Below, piece by piece: positions 34,834 to 43,759 of a DNA stretch of 64,000 nucleotides. This DNA is from Saprospiraceae bacterium (GTDB lineage: Bacteria; Bacteroidota; Bacteroidia; Chitinophagales; Saprospiraceae): the NCBI GenBank assembly GCA_016709995.1, contig JADJLQ010000001.1, positions 406,001 to 470,000 on the forward strand, read 5' to 3'. Each line of letters begins with the position of its first letter. The first letter of the stretch is position 1. The notes beneath the pieces were generated by a model. The model had not been told where the DNA came from and did not search any database. It saw only the letters and a list, made by a program, of their open reading frames with translations. The translations under genes and the position numbers were made by a program.

Positions 34834-37455
34834 CTAAGCTTTTACTTTTTTCTTTATAGTAATTACCTTTTTAGCTGGTTTTTTAGCGATCGTACTTTTT
34901 GCATTTGTAGTGCTGACTTTGGCTTTAGTGACTTTGGTCTTTTTGGTAAAAGCCTTGGGATCATTGGCCTCGATGATGGCTTTTACTTCTTCCAATTTAT
35001 AGTTTGCAGCTTCTTCGGCAGTGATCCTGTTACCTTCCTTGTCTTTTGGGAAATTGAAATATTTTTTTCCAAAGAATATGGTCGGTCCCCATCTGCCATT
35101 CTGAACGCTTATTTTTTCCTCTTCCCAATTGTTGATAAACCTCTTAGCTTCTTTCTCTTCTTTGGCCACCACTAATTCGATAGCTGTCCTGGCATCGAGT
35201 TGATCAAAATTGTATTTGGGAGAAACATTTACGTACAGATCATTCCACTTCAAAAATGGGCCGAATCGACCTTTGCCTTTAGTGATGGGCATCTGTTTAT
35301 AATTGGCTACAGGAGCATCAGCAGTCCTTTTGTCATTGATGAGTTCAATTGCCCGTTCCATAGTGATAGACAAAGGATCTTCGTTGCGAGGGATGGAGAT
35401 GAATCCTTCATCGTATTTTACATAAGGGCCAAATCTTCCCTGGCCAATAGTTACTTCTTTATCTTCAAAATTTCCGAGCGTTTTTGGTAATTTAAACAGT
35501 TCCATAGCCTGTTCAAAGCTGATGTTTTCCATGGATTGGCCAGCTTTGAGATTGGCAAACTCTGGTTTTTCTTCTTCCTTTACCTCATCAGTATCTCCGA
35601 TCTGCACGACAGGTCCAAATCTGGCCATCCGGACAAAAACGGTGTTGCCGGATTTTGGATCGGTACCCAGGATTCGTTTGCCGCTTTCTCTACCTGTATT
35701 TTGGAGGGTGTCTTCGAGTTTTTTGTGGAATGGATGATAAAAAGAGTCAATCATCTGATGCCATTCCATTTTGCCGTCTGCTATCACATCAAATTTCTTT
35801 TCAATCTCCGCCGTAAAGCTGTAATTCATGATTTCCTCAAAGTTTTTATTGAGAAAATCGACGACCAGCATACCCATATCCGTAGGAAATAAATTATTTT
35901 TAGCAGCTCCCGTAATTTCTTTGTCTGTATGTTGTTTGATCACACCTTGCTCAAGGGTGAGCACTTCAAATTTCCTTTCGGTACCCTCTCTTAATTCTTT
36001 GATTACATAACCTCTCCCTGTTTCCATGATTTTTGAAATAGTAGGTGCATAGGTGGAAGGTCGGCCTATGCCTAATTCCTCCAGTTTTTTTACAAGGCTG
36101 GCTTCGGTATATCGAGCTGGAGGCCTGGTAAATCGTTGGATGGCTTCCATTTTTCGCAGGTCGAGTTGTTGTCCGACGGTGAGGGGAGGCAGGATAGTTT
36201 CATCGTGAGCCTCTTCTTCTTCATCTTCCGATTCCAGATACACTTTGAGGAAACCATCAAATTTTATAATTTCACCTTCCGCCTGGAGATACTCCTGTGG
36301 CATGGTGGAGATGCCTATTTTAACTATCGTCTTTTCTAATTCAGCATCGGCCATTTGCGAAGCAATTGCCCTTTTCCATATCAGTTCATACAACCGCTGC
36401 TCATCTCTGATCGAGGATACTTCCTGTCTATCGATATAAGATGGCCTGATGGCCTCGTGAGCTTCCTGGGCGTTGGCTGTTTTGCTTTTGTAAGTCCTCT
36501 GCTCTACATATTGGGAGCCAAAACTGCTGGTAATTTCCTGCGTGATTTGTTGTATGGCTGTTGCACTCAAAGAAGTGGAGTCAGTCCTCATATAGGTGAT
36601 CAATCCCTGTTCGTACAATCGCTGTGCGGTGACCATGGTGCGAGAGACAGAAAAGCCCAGTTTTCGAGAAGCTTCCTGTTGAAGAGTAGAAGTGGTAAAA
36701 GGTGCAGCGGGCTTTCGTCTGAGTGGCTTGACTTCAATAGTCTTAATCGTAAAAGCTGCTTTTTTGCATGATTCGAGGAAGGCTCTGGCGCCGGCCATAT
36801 CATCAAAACGTTCCGGGCGCTCAGCTTTGATGGTATAGTTGCGTCCTTCTTTGTCCTGGACTTTGAATAAAGCGCTTACTTTAAAAAACGGAGTAACTTC
36901 AAAGTTTCGGATTTCCCTTTCCCTTTCTACGATTAGTTTTACTGCTACTGATTGTACACGACCTGCTGAAAGATTGTTTTTTATTTTTCTCCACAATAGT
37001 TCTGATAGTTCGAATCCCACCAATCGATCCAGGACTCGTCTAGCCTGCTGCGCATTGACCAGGTCGAGATCGACTTTGCGCGGATTGAGTACGGCTGCCT
37101 GGATAGCGGGTTTGGTGATTTCATGAAATACAATTCGTTTGGTGATTTTAGGATCAAGATCGAGTACCTCACAAAGGTGCCAGGCTATAGCCTCTCCCTC
37201 CCGATCTTCGTCCGTCGCGAGCCATACTTCAGATGCTTTTCTGGCTGAGTCTTTGAGTTCTTTGACGACTTTGTGTTTTTCAGGACTGACGATGTAATTA
37301 GGCTGAAAATTATTGTCTATTTCGATCCCTCTTTTGCCTTTTTCCAAGTCTCTTACATGGCCAAAGCTCGATTTGACCTGGTACTCCTCGCCAAGGTATT
37401 TTTCGATGGTTTTAGCTTTTGCCGGAGACTCTACGATTAGCAGTTTTTTTCCCAT
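34834..37455 (-). CDS. topA: DNA topoisomerase I
   Basis: Type IA topoisomerase that relaxes negative supercoils. The 873 residues open with the Toprim domain (LLIVESPAKAKTIEKYLGEEY and EVWLATDEDREGEAIAWHLCE). The catalytic tyrosine lies in GLITYMRTDSTSLS. The C-terminal part replaces zinc fingers by several repeats of the TopA_C-type (RFGPYVKY, RFGPFLKW, RWGPTIFF), as usual in Bacteroidota, and ends in a lysine/alanine/threonine-rich basic tail. A TAGTTTTG box lies 33 bases before the ATG. Confidence 0.97.
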   Translation of the reverse strand: MGKKLLIVESPAKAKTIEKYLGEEYQVKSSFGHVRDLEKGKRGIEIDNNFQPNYIVSPEKHKVVKELKDSARKASEVWLATDEDREGEAIAWHLCEVLDLDPKITKRIVFHEITKPAIQAAVLNPRKVDLDLVNAQQARRVLDRLVGFELSELLWRKIKNNLSAGRVQSVAVKLIVEREREIRNFEVTPFFKVSALFKVQDKEGRNYTIKAERPERFDDMAGARAFLESCKKAAFTIKTIEVKPLRRKPAAPFTTSTLQQEASRKLGFSVSRTMVTAQRLYEQGLITYMRTDSTSLSATAIQQITQEITSSFGSQYVEQRTYKSKTANAQEAHEAIRPSYIDRQEVSSIRDEQRLYELIWKRAIASQMADAELEKTIVKIGISTMPQEYLQAEGEIIKFDGFLKVYLESEDEEEEAHDETILPPLTVGQQLDLRKMEAIQRFTRPPARYTEASLVKKLEELGIGRPSTYAPTISKIMETGRGYVIKELREGTERKFEVLTLEQGVIKQHTDKEITGAAKNNLFPTDMGMLVVDFLNKNFEEIMNYSFTAEIEKKFDVIADGKMEWHQMIDSFYHPFHKKLEDTLQNTGRESGKRILGTDPKSGNTVFVRMARFGPVVQIGDTDEVKEEEKPEFANLKAGQSMENISFEQAMELFKLPKTLGNFEDKEVTIGQGRFGPYVKYDEGFISIPRNEDPLSITMERAIELINDKRTADAPVANYKQMPITKGKGRFGPFLKWNDLYVNVSPKYNFDQLDARTAIELVVAKEEKEAKRFINNWEEEKISVQNGRWGPTIFFGKKYFNFPKDKEGNRITAEEAANYKLEEVKAIIEANDPKAFTKKTKVTKAKVSTTNAKSTIAKKPAKKVITIKKKVKA

Positions 37456-37487
37456 AATATGATAATGACCTACATTGAATTAGGGTG

Positions 37488-37495
37488 CAAAACTA
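37488..37495 (-). promoter_or_regulatory. -7 box (TAGTTTTG) for topA
   Basis: Exact TAnnTTTG match on the minus strand 33 bases before the topA ATG; no clear -33 element. Confidence 0.4.
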
Positions 37496-37610
37496 TAAAT
37501 AATTTATGTTTCACCTATTTCTTGGTTAAGGATCTGCTGTATAAATGCTCTATCTTGTGGCTGCAAAGACGATATTTATTTTTTATTAAACACATATTTT
37601 TCAGGTTAAT

Positions 37611-37895
37611 ATGAATGGTGAAAGGCTATTGATGATCGCTCTGGGTCAGGCTATTTTATACTTGCTGATCTGGTTGGTCAGCGATTATATCGGGTTATTA
37701 TTGTGCCTTGGAGTCTCTTTGATCTCTTTTTCCATATTGGTGATTTCCTGGATCGCTGATCGATTAGAATATGCCGGTGTGCCTTCCTGGTATTATCCAT
37801 TGATGATCATGTCCACATTGATACCAATGTTGATTATCGCCCTTTTTTGGTTTTTTAAGTCTGGAGAGATGGATTGGATGAAAAATCCATTTTAG
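37611..37895 (+). CDS. small multipass membrane protein, unknown function
   Basis: A 94-residue hydrophobic protein with three predicted transmembrane segments (roughly 5-23, 28-50, 60-82) and a short charged tail (KSGEMDWMKNPF). No family recognised. Its initial ATG is at a plausible position after a 155-base gap, and it ends 6 bases before the convergent lipoprotein gene. Confidence 0.6.
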   Translation: MNGERLLMIALGQAILYLLIWLVSDYIGLLLCLGVSLISFSILVISWIADRLEYAGVPSWYYPLMIMSTLIPMLIIALFWFFKSGEMDWMKNPF

Positions 37896-37901
37896 TACTG
37901 A

Positions 37902-38354
37902 TTAATTTAGGCCTACAGTGTCAATTTCGTTGGATATTTCAGTTTGGTCGGTTTGTTTTTTTAGGGAGAACTTAAAATTATGCCGTTGCAGCAAAACCTG
38001 AAGTACCATAAAGCTATCGACGATAGACTCTATGCGAAAGGTGTCACGTGGAGCATAAATGTAGCCTTGTCCCCATTGAATCAGATAACTCGAATCTGCA
38101 CCATATAGGTTGTGAGTCAGATGGTCCTTAGATATATTAAACTCCGCTCCATTGAGTGTCTGAGTATGTTTATTATTGCGCAAAGCTTCGGTGACCAGCC
38201 AGTTGCCTTCTACTTTGGTACTATCATAAACCACTGCAGGTGCTTCTTGTTTGCAGCATATGGTCGCCAAAATCCATGAAAAGAATCCGTACTTAATGAA
38301 GATTTCAATAAGTTTTATGGATGAAATGCTTCTCAATAAGAAATCTACTTTCAT
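37902..38354 (-). CDS. lipocalin-like putative lipoprotein
   Basis: A 150-residue exported protein: hydrophobic start with a possible lipobox (ILATICC), then VEGNWLVTEALRNNK, TLNGAEFNISKDHLTH and DTFRIESIVDSFMVL, the strand pattern of small lipocalin-like domains in Bacteroidota. Its ATG overlaps the TGA of the metallophosphoesterase by four bases (ATGA at 38351-38354), so translation is coupled and the two probably belong together. Function unknown. Confidence 0.6.
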   Translation of the reverse strand: MKVDFLLRSISSIKLIEIFIKYGFFSWILATICCKQEAPAVVYDSTKVEGNWLVTEALRNNKHTQTLNGAEFNISKDHLTHNLYGADSSYLIQWGQGYIYAPRDTFRIESIVDSFMVLQVLLQRHNFKFSLKKQTDQTEISNEIDTVGLN

Positions 38355-39583
38355 GCAGTCGTCAATTCTATTAGTGTAATTTCTGGTAGAATACCCACTC
38401 TTCCCGGGTAGCCCAAAAATCCAAAGCCTCTATTGACATATAAATGTTGATTGTTTTGTTGATATAATCCCGCCCACTCCTTATACATATATTGGCTAGG
38501 GCTCCATTTTAAGTATCCCGGGATCTCTATACCAAACTGAAAACCATGGGTGTGCCCTGAACAAGTGACAGCGATGTCCTGAAATTGCTTAGTGACCTCA
38601 AAATCCCAATGGCTGGGGTCATGGGACAATAAAAGTTTTAAACTATCATTGGGAGTACCCTCATATGCGTTTGCAAGGTTGCCATATTTAGAAAATCTGT
38701 GAGAGGCAGAAAAGTTTTCTACACCTATAACACTGATTTTTTGTCCATTGATCTCTACTACCTGGTGACGGTTTAAAAGCAAATCCCATCCTATCTCTTT
38801 ATGATGATTTTTTAGTTTCTCAAGATTGTCTATTTTGGATTGAGGCGTAGACCATTGGGCATAATCACCGTAATCATGATTTCCAAAAATGGAGAAACTA
38901 CCATATTTTCCTTTCATTTGAGAAAATATATCCAGGTAAGGTTCCACCTCGTCTGCCTTATAATTGACCAGGTCGCCGGTGAAAAACAAAAGATCAGGCT
39001 TTAATTTGTTGACGATATCTATACTTTTTCTAATCGGGTCGACTGCGGTGAAGCTTCCACTATGGATATCTGATATCTGTACTATTCGCAACCCTTCCAG
39101 AGAAGGATGTAGATTTTTTACCGGGATTTTTATCTTGTGTGTAGTATACCGGTAGGCATTGCGCGCCATGCCATAAAACAAGGTAAAAAAAGGTATACCG
39201 GCGACAGCAGCACCCAGTGTGCTTAAAAATCGGGATCGACTGGGGTTGTAGGCATAAGTAGGGCTAATAGACTTGATCACATATCCTGCTCCTCGCCGTA
39301 TGTCATCAATCAACATGATCGGTAAGCTAACAAATTTCGCAAAATAACTAATGAAAGCGAATGCCCTGAGGTATACCAAAAGTTGGTTGGGCAGCTTATC
39401 CGAGGCACCAGTGAAATAAGTCACAAATAAGAAAATGGAGATCAGAGTACCTAACCAAAATACAATATTGGCGATGATTTTTAAGCTAAGCACCTGAGTA
39501 GGGAAGAGCTGTTTGAACCATTGGTAGCTATAGGCATCTATACCAATGAGAAGAATAATAAGGATAAGGATTCTGCTGGACAT
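38351..39583 (-). CDS. membrane-anchored calcineurin-like metallophosphoesterase
   Basis: A 410-residue protein with an N-terminal membrane domain of about four helices (to residue 150) followed by a calcineurin-type phosphoesterase: RIVQISDIHSGS, LLFFTGDLVNYK, FSIFGNHDYGDYA, LLLSHDPSHW and CSGHTHGFQFG. This layout is that of YkuE/YaeI-type enzymes, some of which act on lipid A intermediates or phospholipids, but the substrate here is not evident. A TATCTTTG box is 15 bases before the ATG. Confidence 0.85.
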   Translation of the reverse strand: MSSRILILIILLIGIDAYSYQWFKQLFPTQVLSLKIIANIVFWLGTLISIFLFVTYFTGASDKLPNQLLVYLRAFAFISYFAKFVSLPIMLIDDIRRGAGYVIKSISPTYAYNPSRSRFLSTLGAAVAGIPFFTLFYGMARNAYRYTTHKIKIPVKNLHPSLEGLRIVQISDIHSGSFTAVDPIRKSIDIVNKLKPDLLFFTGDLVNYKADEVEPYLDIFSQMKGKYGSFSIFGNHDYGDYAQWSTPQSKIDNLEKLKNHHKEIGWDLLLNRHQVVEINGQKISVIGVENFSASHRFSKYGNLANAYEGTPNDSLKLLLSHDPSHWDFEVTKQFQDIAVTCSGHTHGFQFGIEIPGYLKWSPSQYMYKEWAGLYQQNNQHLYVNRGFGFLGYPGRVGILPEITLIELTTA

Positions 39584-39597
39584 GGATTAATTGGTTG

Positions 39598-39605
39598 CAA
39601 AGATA
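39598..39605 (-). promoter_or_regulatory. -7 box (TATCTTTG) for the metallophosphoesterase operon
   Basis: Exact TAnnTTTG match 15 bases before the ATG at 39583, implying a very short leader; no clear -33. Confidence 0.4.
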
Positions 39606-39916
39606 TTGAAAAGCGCTTTATGTATTTTAGATCATTTAAGACAAGCTACATCAGGTTAAAGTGGACATCAACGATTAATTAAAACACTTGATTGTGCAAA
39701 TTGTTAACTATTTTTTTTAATAAAGCATTATAAAACAAAATTGACACAGAGGAGATACATTCATTGAGGTTAATATATGTGTGAATTTAATATGTATGAG
39801 CATTAACTAAAAGTAGTACCTCCTTAACCTTATTTTGTGACAGATTAAGTTATTGCAGAATTATTTAATTTACTAATCAAGAACGACATTTTATAATTTA
39901 TCAAAAATCAAACACC
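39606..39916 (+). other. non-coding upstream region of the repeat-protein genes
   Basis: About 310 AT-rich bases with no open frame, hairpin terminator or RNA gene. TTATTTTG near 39831 resembles a -7 box with one base missing and is the best promoter guess for the gene at 39917. Confidence 0.3.
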
Positions 39917-42900
39917 ATGAACTATGCATATAGACTGGCTACGCTATGTCTTTTTTTCTGCCTTACCAACCAATTTATATCTGCCCAATGCGTATCTGGT
40001 AAAAAAGTCGAAACTTTTGGAGGAGATACTTTGGTCTATTCGTGTCCGGATGACCAATCTGATATCATTTCATTTAAGCCGTACACTTATTCAACTCCTT
40101 TTATTTTTGTGATTACTGATGATCGGGATACCATCAGAAGGATTTCAACTTCAGGCAAACTTGACTTTAATGGATTGAACAATCCTGAATATCATGTATA
40201 TGGGTATTCTTACAAAGGCAATATCAAAAAAGTCATTGGGCAGCATATTGGTAGTGCCAGAATCACTGATTTGTGTTATGAGCAATCACTCAATTATATC
40301 GTGATCATTAGAGAATATCCCCTTTCACCAGTGATTGATGCTCAAAGTTTTTCACCGGTCTTTGTTTGTGCTCCTGATGGTAAGGCCGACCCTATAAAAA
40401 TTAATTCAACTTTTCCATCCAGGAGCCTGCATAAGTATGTGGTGGTTGATGAAACCAGCACATTGGTTGCGATCTATGAGGAACCTGATTTTGATGCTGA
40501 TCAGCTTAATTGTAAGACTTGTAAGGCTTACGCAGTAAGTTATACAGGAGATTTCATAGGTAAGGTGGGAGCTAAAATCAACGATATGCTGGCCAGTGAC
40601 TGTCATGCTGTCAGTACGAACTTTCTGACCCTTGTTAGAGATACTCCTAAAGGGGGAAGCATTTCCCTTTCAGATGACCAATCATCTCTATTTATTTGTT
40701 CTTCAAGTATAAAGAATCAAACTATTCCTTTGGTTTTAAAAAACAATTCTGCAGGGTATGTGCGGTATATCATAACCGATACAGCTGACAAAGTATTAGC
40801 TATCCAAACCAATGCTGAATTGCCCGCTTCTGTGCTGGCCAACGGAATTTGCAGGATCTGGGGATTGACTTATACAGGCACACTGTTCACCGAGGGTTTG
40901 GGTAAAAAAATCTTAAATATATTATGGTCTGACGATTGTTATGCATTGACGACGAGTTATATCACTATATCTAAATCATTGCCTGATGGGGGCAAAATTG
41001 CTTTCCAAGGGTTATCTGCCGGCGATATTATCCGTTGCCTTGATGACAAAGCCGATATAGTCCAATTTGAATCCATAGGTGAGGTCGGACCTAAGCAACT
41101 CTGGGTCCTTTCAGATACGACTGACCACATAATATCCTGGACAGGAGTTTCTTCTATCGATGTCAATAATTGGCCGGTGACCACTCGTAGAATGTATCAT
41201 CTCACCTTTACTGGAGATACGACGCTACAAATAGGGCAATCTGTATCTGCATCGGCTTCAGATGATTGTTATGACTATTCAGATAATTATCTAACCATTC
41301 TTACTGATGTGCCGGATCCGGGGACGATCACATTTGACGATCTGACCATGGAAAAATTTGTCTGTATCAATGATAGTGCAGGGATGCTCTTACACATCAA
41401 AAACCTTTCTGCTTCCAGGCTTAACCTTACATATGTATTGACTGATAGTATGGGTAGGGTAATAAGATATCAAAACAATCAAAGTTTTAATCTTTCATCT
41501 AGCGAAAAGGGCAAATATAATTTGTATGCGATCTCCTACGCAGGTGCCTTAAACCTCGAAGGCAATCAAATTGAGGCTAAGGATCTGGCATCAGGTTGTT
41601 TTAAAGTATCTGGTCAACCTCTTAAGCTCACTGTCGGCGAAGCAAGAGCTGGAAGTATAAAGTTTGAAAACGGCAAAGACAGTATCTTGTTGTGTTCAAA
41701 TTCCAATCTGGTCTCGGCCAGGTTGACTTCTTCTACAGCTCACTTGACTCCTTTTGTGTTCGTCTTGACAAATGTTCAGGATACCGTGATAAGGATTCTG
41801 AAGACAGATACATTTAATCTTAACGGTAGCTCACGTGGTTTATGTAAAATTTGGGGTCTGGCATACACTGGAGAGCTGAGATTGAAGACAGGCGATTATT
41901 TTCCAGGTACATTGGCTTCTACCGGATGTAACGAAAGATCATCTAATGCGCTCATACTCATCAAGGATCGACCTGAAGGGGGAGATATTGCCTTGGTCAA
42001 TGGAGATACTTCATTCCTTGTTTGTTATAAGGATGGGTGGCCGGATTTATTAAACATCAAAAAGTCTTCAAGTTCGCTTTTGCCTTACCAATATGTAGCC
42101 ACTGATGAGCAAAATTTAATCATTCAACTAAATGTGGGAAATGTTAATTTGGAGTTGTTGCCAAGCCAGGTCAAAAAAATATATGGAGTTTCTTATTTGG
42201 GATTGGTCACCGCAAAGGTGGGTGAAAGTATAACTGAGGCGGACTTTGCCAGTGACTGTTATGAATTAAGTCGAAATGTAATCCATGTCAATAATGAGGA
42301 AATCAGGGCCGGAAATATCCGTCTTGAACAAAACCTTGCCGTATTAGACCTTTGTCTTCAATCACAGTCTGTAGATACATTTAAGTTGAGTGTCAATGGA
42401 AGTACAGCTGGAGTGTCCTACTATTTTATTGGGATCAAAGATGATACCTTGCGATTTGTATCTAAGGCGGGTCAATTTACCAGCCAGGATTGTCCAGAAG
42501 GCTCTACCCAAATATTTGGAATCGCATTTAAAGGCAATTTTTTGGCCCTGCCAGGCGATAAAATTTCTGCCCATAGACTTGTTGACAGTTGTTACGGGGT
42601 TTCTACTAATTCTATTCTCGTGAGAAAATACCAACCAGAAGCAGGAATCATAAATGCCAATGGCAACACCAGCTTCTATCTATGCCCGGGTGATGGACAG
42701 GCAGATTTCGTGTCCTTGTCTGCTGTAGGTGCAGCCCCATTGTCGTATGCTTATGTAGTCACTAATGCCGGCGATAGCATCATCGCAGTGAGTACTCAGT
42801 CAATATTTGACCTGGATACTTTCCCGATTGGATTATGCAAAATATATGGTCTATCTTACAATGGCCTATTAAATGGTCATAGTAAATTTATTCAGGACAA

Positions 42901-43606
42901 TAATCTGGTAAATGGTTGCTTTGAAGTCACCGATAGCTTCATTAGGGTGTTTAAAGCACCAGCTGATGGTGGCAGGTTAGAAATATTTGGAGGTGATACA
43001 GTGATAAATATTTGCGTAGAGGATCTTGCGGCTGATACGATTCGCTTCAATTATAATTCATCTGTTGCTTTGAAATATGCATTGTTAGTCACAGATGCTC
43101 AAAACAGATTGCAGTCGGTCATTCAGGATTTATCAGGGCGCCATGATTTTAATGGGTCAGATCCCGGCGTCTGCAGAGTATATGGTGTCTCCTATGGGGG
43201 GATACTTACTGCATTCAGGAATGATGATATTACAAAGTCGAAACTGGCCAGTGGATGTTATGATTTATCTGACAATTACGTGACTATCAATAAGTCAAAT
43301 ACGGGAGGTTTATGTAAAAACCTAGGGGTCACACCAGAGAATAAGGTGTTTTTGTCAGTCTATCCAAATCCAGCTTCCGATTTGGTCAAAATTAGGTTAA
43401 AATCCAAATATTTGACCGGTGGAAGGCCGCAGCTCAGTGTGTCGAATATATCAGGTGGTATAAATAAAAAAATAATTTTAGATAGTCAAATAACTGACAA
43501 TCAAGATATTATCATAAATACAAGTGATCTTAAGCCAGGAATGTATTTTATAATGTTCCAAAATGGTTATATATTTGATAGCATCAAGCTTACTGTATTA
43601 AAATAA
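39917..43606 (+). CDS. secreted repeat protein with T9SS type A signal, 10 repeats
   Basis: A 1229-residue surface or secreted protein. Signal peptide to NQFISAQ, then 10 tandem repeats of about 108 residues and a type A T9SS domain (VYPNPASDLVKIRL, SNISGG, LKPGMYFIMF). Each repeat has an early cysteine before an acidic motif (CPDDQSD, CPGDGQAD), a YVVTDxxDxII strand, a GxCxIYGLSYxG segment and a terminal SxCYxxSxNxIxV strand with a second conserved cysteine. Most repeats end in a P-x-GG linker. No enzymatic motif is seen, so an adhesin or matrix role is likely but inferred. A strong terminator separates it from its paralogue. Confidence 0.85.
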   Translation: MNYAYRLATLCLFFCLTNQFISAQCVSGKKVETFGGDTLVYSCPDDQSDIISFKPYTYSTPFIFVITDDRDTIRRISTSGKLDFNGLNNPEYHVYGYSYKGNIKKVIGQHIGSARITDLCYEQSLNYIVIIREYPLSPVIDAQSFSPVFVCAPDGKADPIKINSTFPSRSLHKYVVVDETSTLVAIYEEPDFDADQLNCKTCKAYAVSYTGDFIGKVGAKINDMLASDCHAVSTNFLTLVRDTPKGGSISLSDDQSSLFICSSSIKNQTIPLVLKNNSAGYVRYIITDTADKVLAIQTNAELPASVLANGICRIWGLTYTGTLFTEGLGKKILNILWSDDCYALTTSYITISKSLPDGGKIAFQGLSAGDIIRCLDDKADIVQFESIGEVGPKQLWVLSDTTDHIISWTGVSSIDVNNWPVTTRRMYHLTFTGDTTLQIGQSVSASASDDCYDYSDNYLTILTDVPDPGTITFDDLTMEKFVCINDSAGMLLHIKNLSASRLNLTYVLTDSMGRVIRYQNNQSFNLSSSEKGKYNLYAISYAGALNLEGNQIEAKDLASGCFKVSGQPLKLTVGEARAGSIKFENGKDSILLCSNSNLVSARLTSSTAHLTPFVFVLTNVQDTVIRILKTDTFNLNGSSRGLCKIWGLAYTGELRLKTGDYFPGTLASTGCNERSSNALILIKDRPEGGDIALVNGDTSFLVCYKDGWPDLLNIKKSSSSLLPYQYVATDEQNLIIQLNVGNVNLELLPSQVKKIYGVSYLGLVTAKVGESITEADFASDCYELSRNVIHVNNEEIRAGNIRLEQNLAVLDLCLQSQSVDTFKLSVNGSTAGVSYYFIGIKDDTLRFVSKAGQFTSQDCPEGSTQIFGIAFKGNFLALPGDKISAHRLVDSCYGVSTNSILVRKYQPEAGIINANGNTSFYLCPGDGQADFVSLSAVGAAPLSYAYVVTNAGDSIIAVSTQSIFDLDTFPIGLCKIYGLSYNGLLNGHSKFIQDNNLVNGCFEVTDSFIRVFKAPADGGRLEIFGGDTVINICVEDLAADTIRFNYNSSVALKYALLVTDAQNRLQSVIQDLSGRHDFNGSDPGVCRVYGVSYGGILTAFRNDDITKSKLASGCYDLSDNYVTINKSNTGGLCKNLGVTPENKVFLSVYPNPASDLVKIRLKSKYLTGGRPQLSVSNISGGINKKIILDSQITDNQDIIINTSDLKPGMYFIMFQNGYIFDSIKLTVLK
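40007..43309 (+). repeat. ten in-frame protein repeats of about 108 codons
   Basis: Repeat units begin before the acidic C-x-D/G motif and end at the SxCYxxSxN strand; they diverged at DNA level and align only as protein. The last unit ends near 43309. Confidence 0.8.
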
Positions 43607-43643
43607 AAATATATCATCATTTTATTTGCCTTTTGATGTTTCG

Positions 43644-43678
43644 AACCCTGAGATCAATGATTCTCAGGGTTTTTTTTT
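43644..43678 (+). terminator. strong Rho-independent terminator
   Basis: Perfect 10-bp stem AACCCTGAGA / TCTCAGGGTT with an 8-base loop, followed by nine Ts (43670-43678). It ends the transcript of the 10-repeat gene, so the following paralogue has its own promoter. Confidence 0.92.
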
Positions 43679-43759
43679 CAATATGGTATGATTTATGCAG
43701 TTAGCATTCGTTAATCATATTGAATGATAGAGTTGATATTGAACGAAACTGGATAAAGT

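Noticed and set aside
39741..39790. TTGACA ... TAATAT as a sigma-70 type promoter
   Set aside because: The spacing is about 24 bases, too long for an enterobacterial-type promoter, and Bacteroidota use a different consensus.
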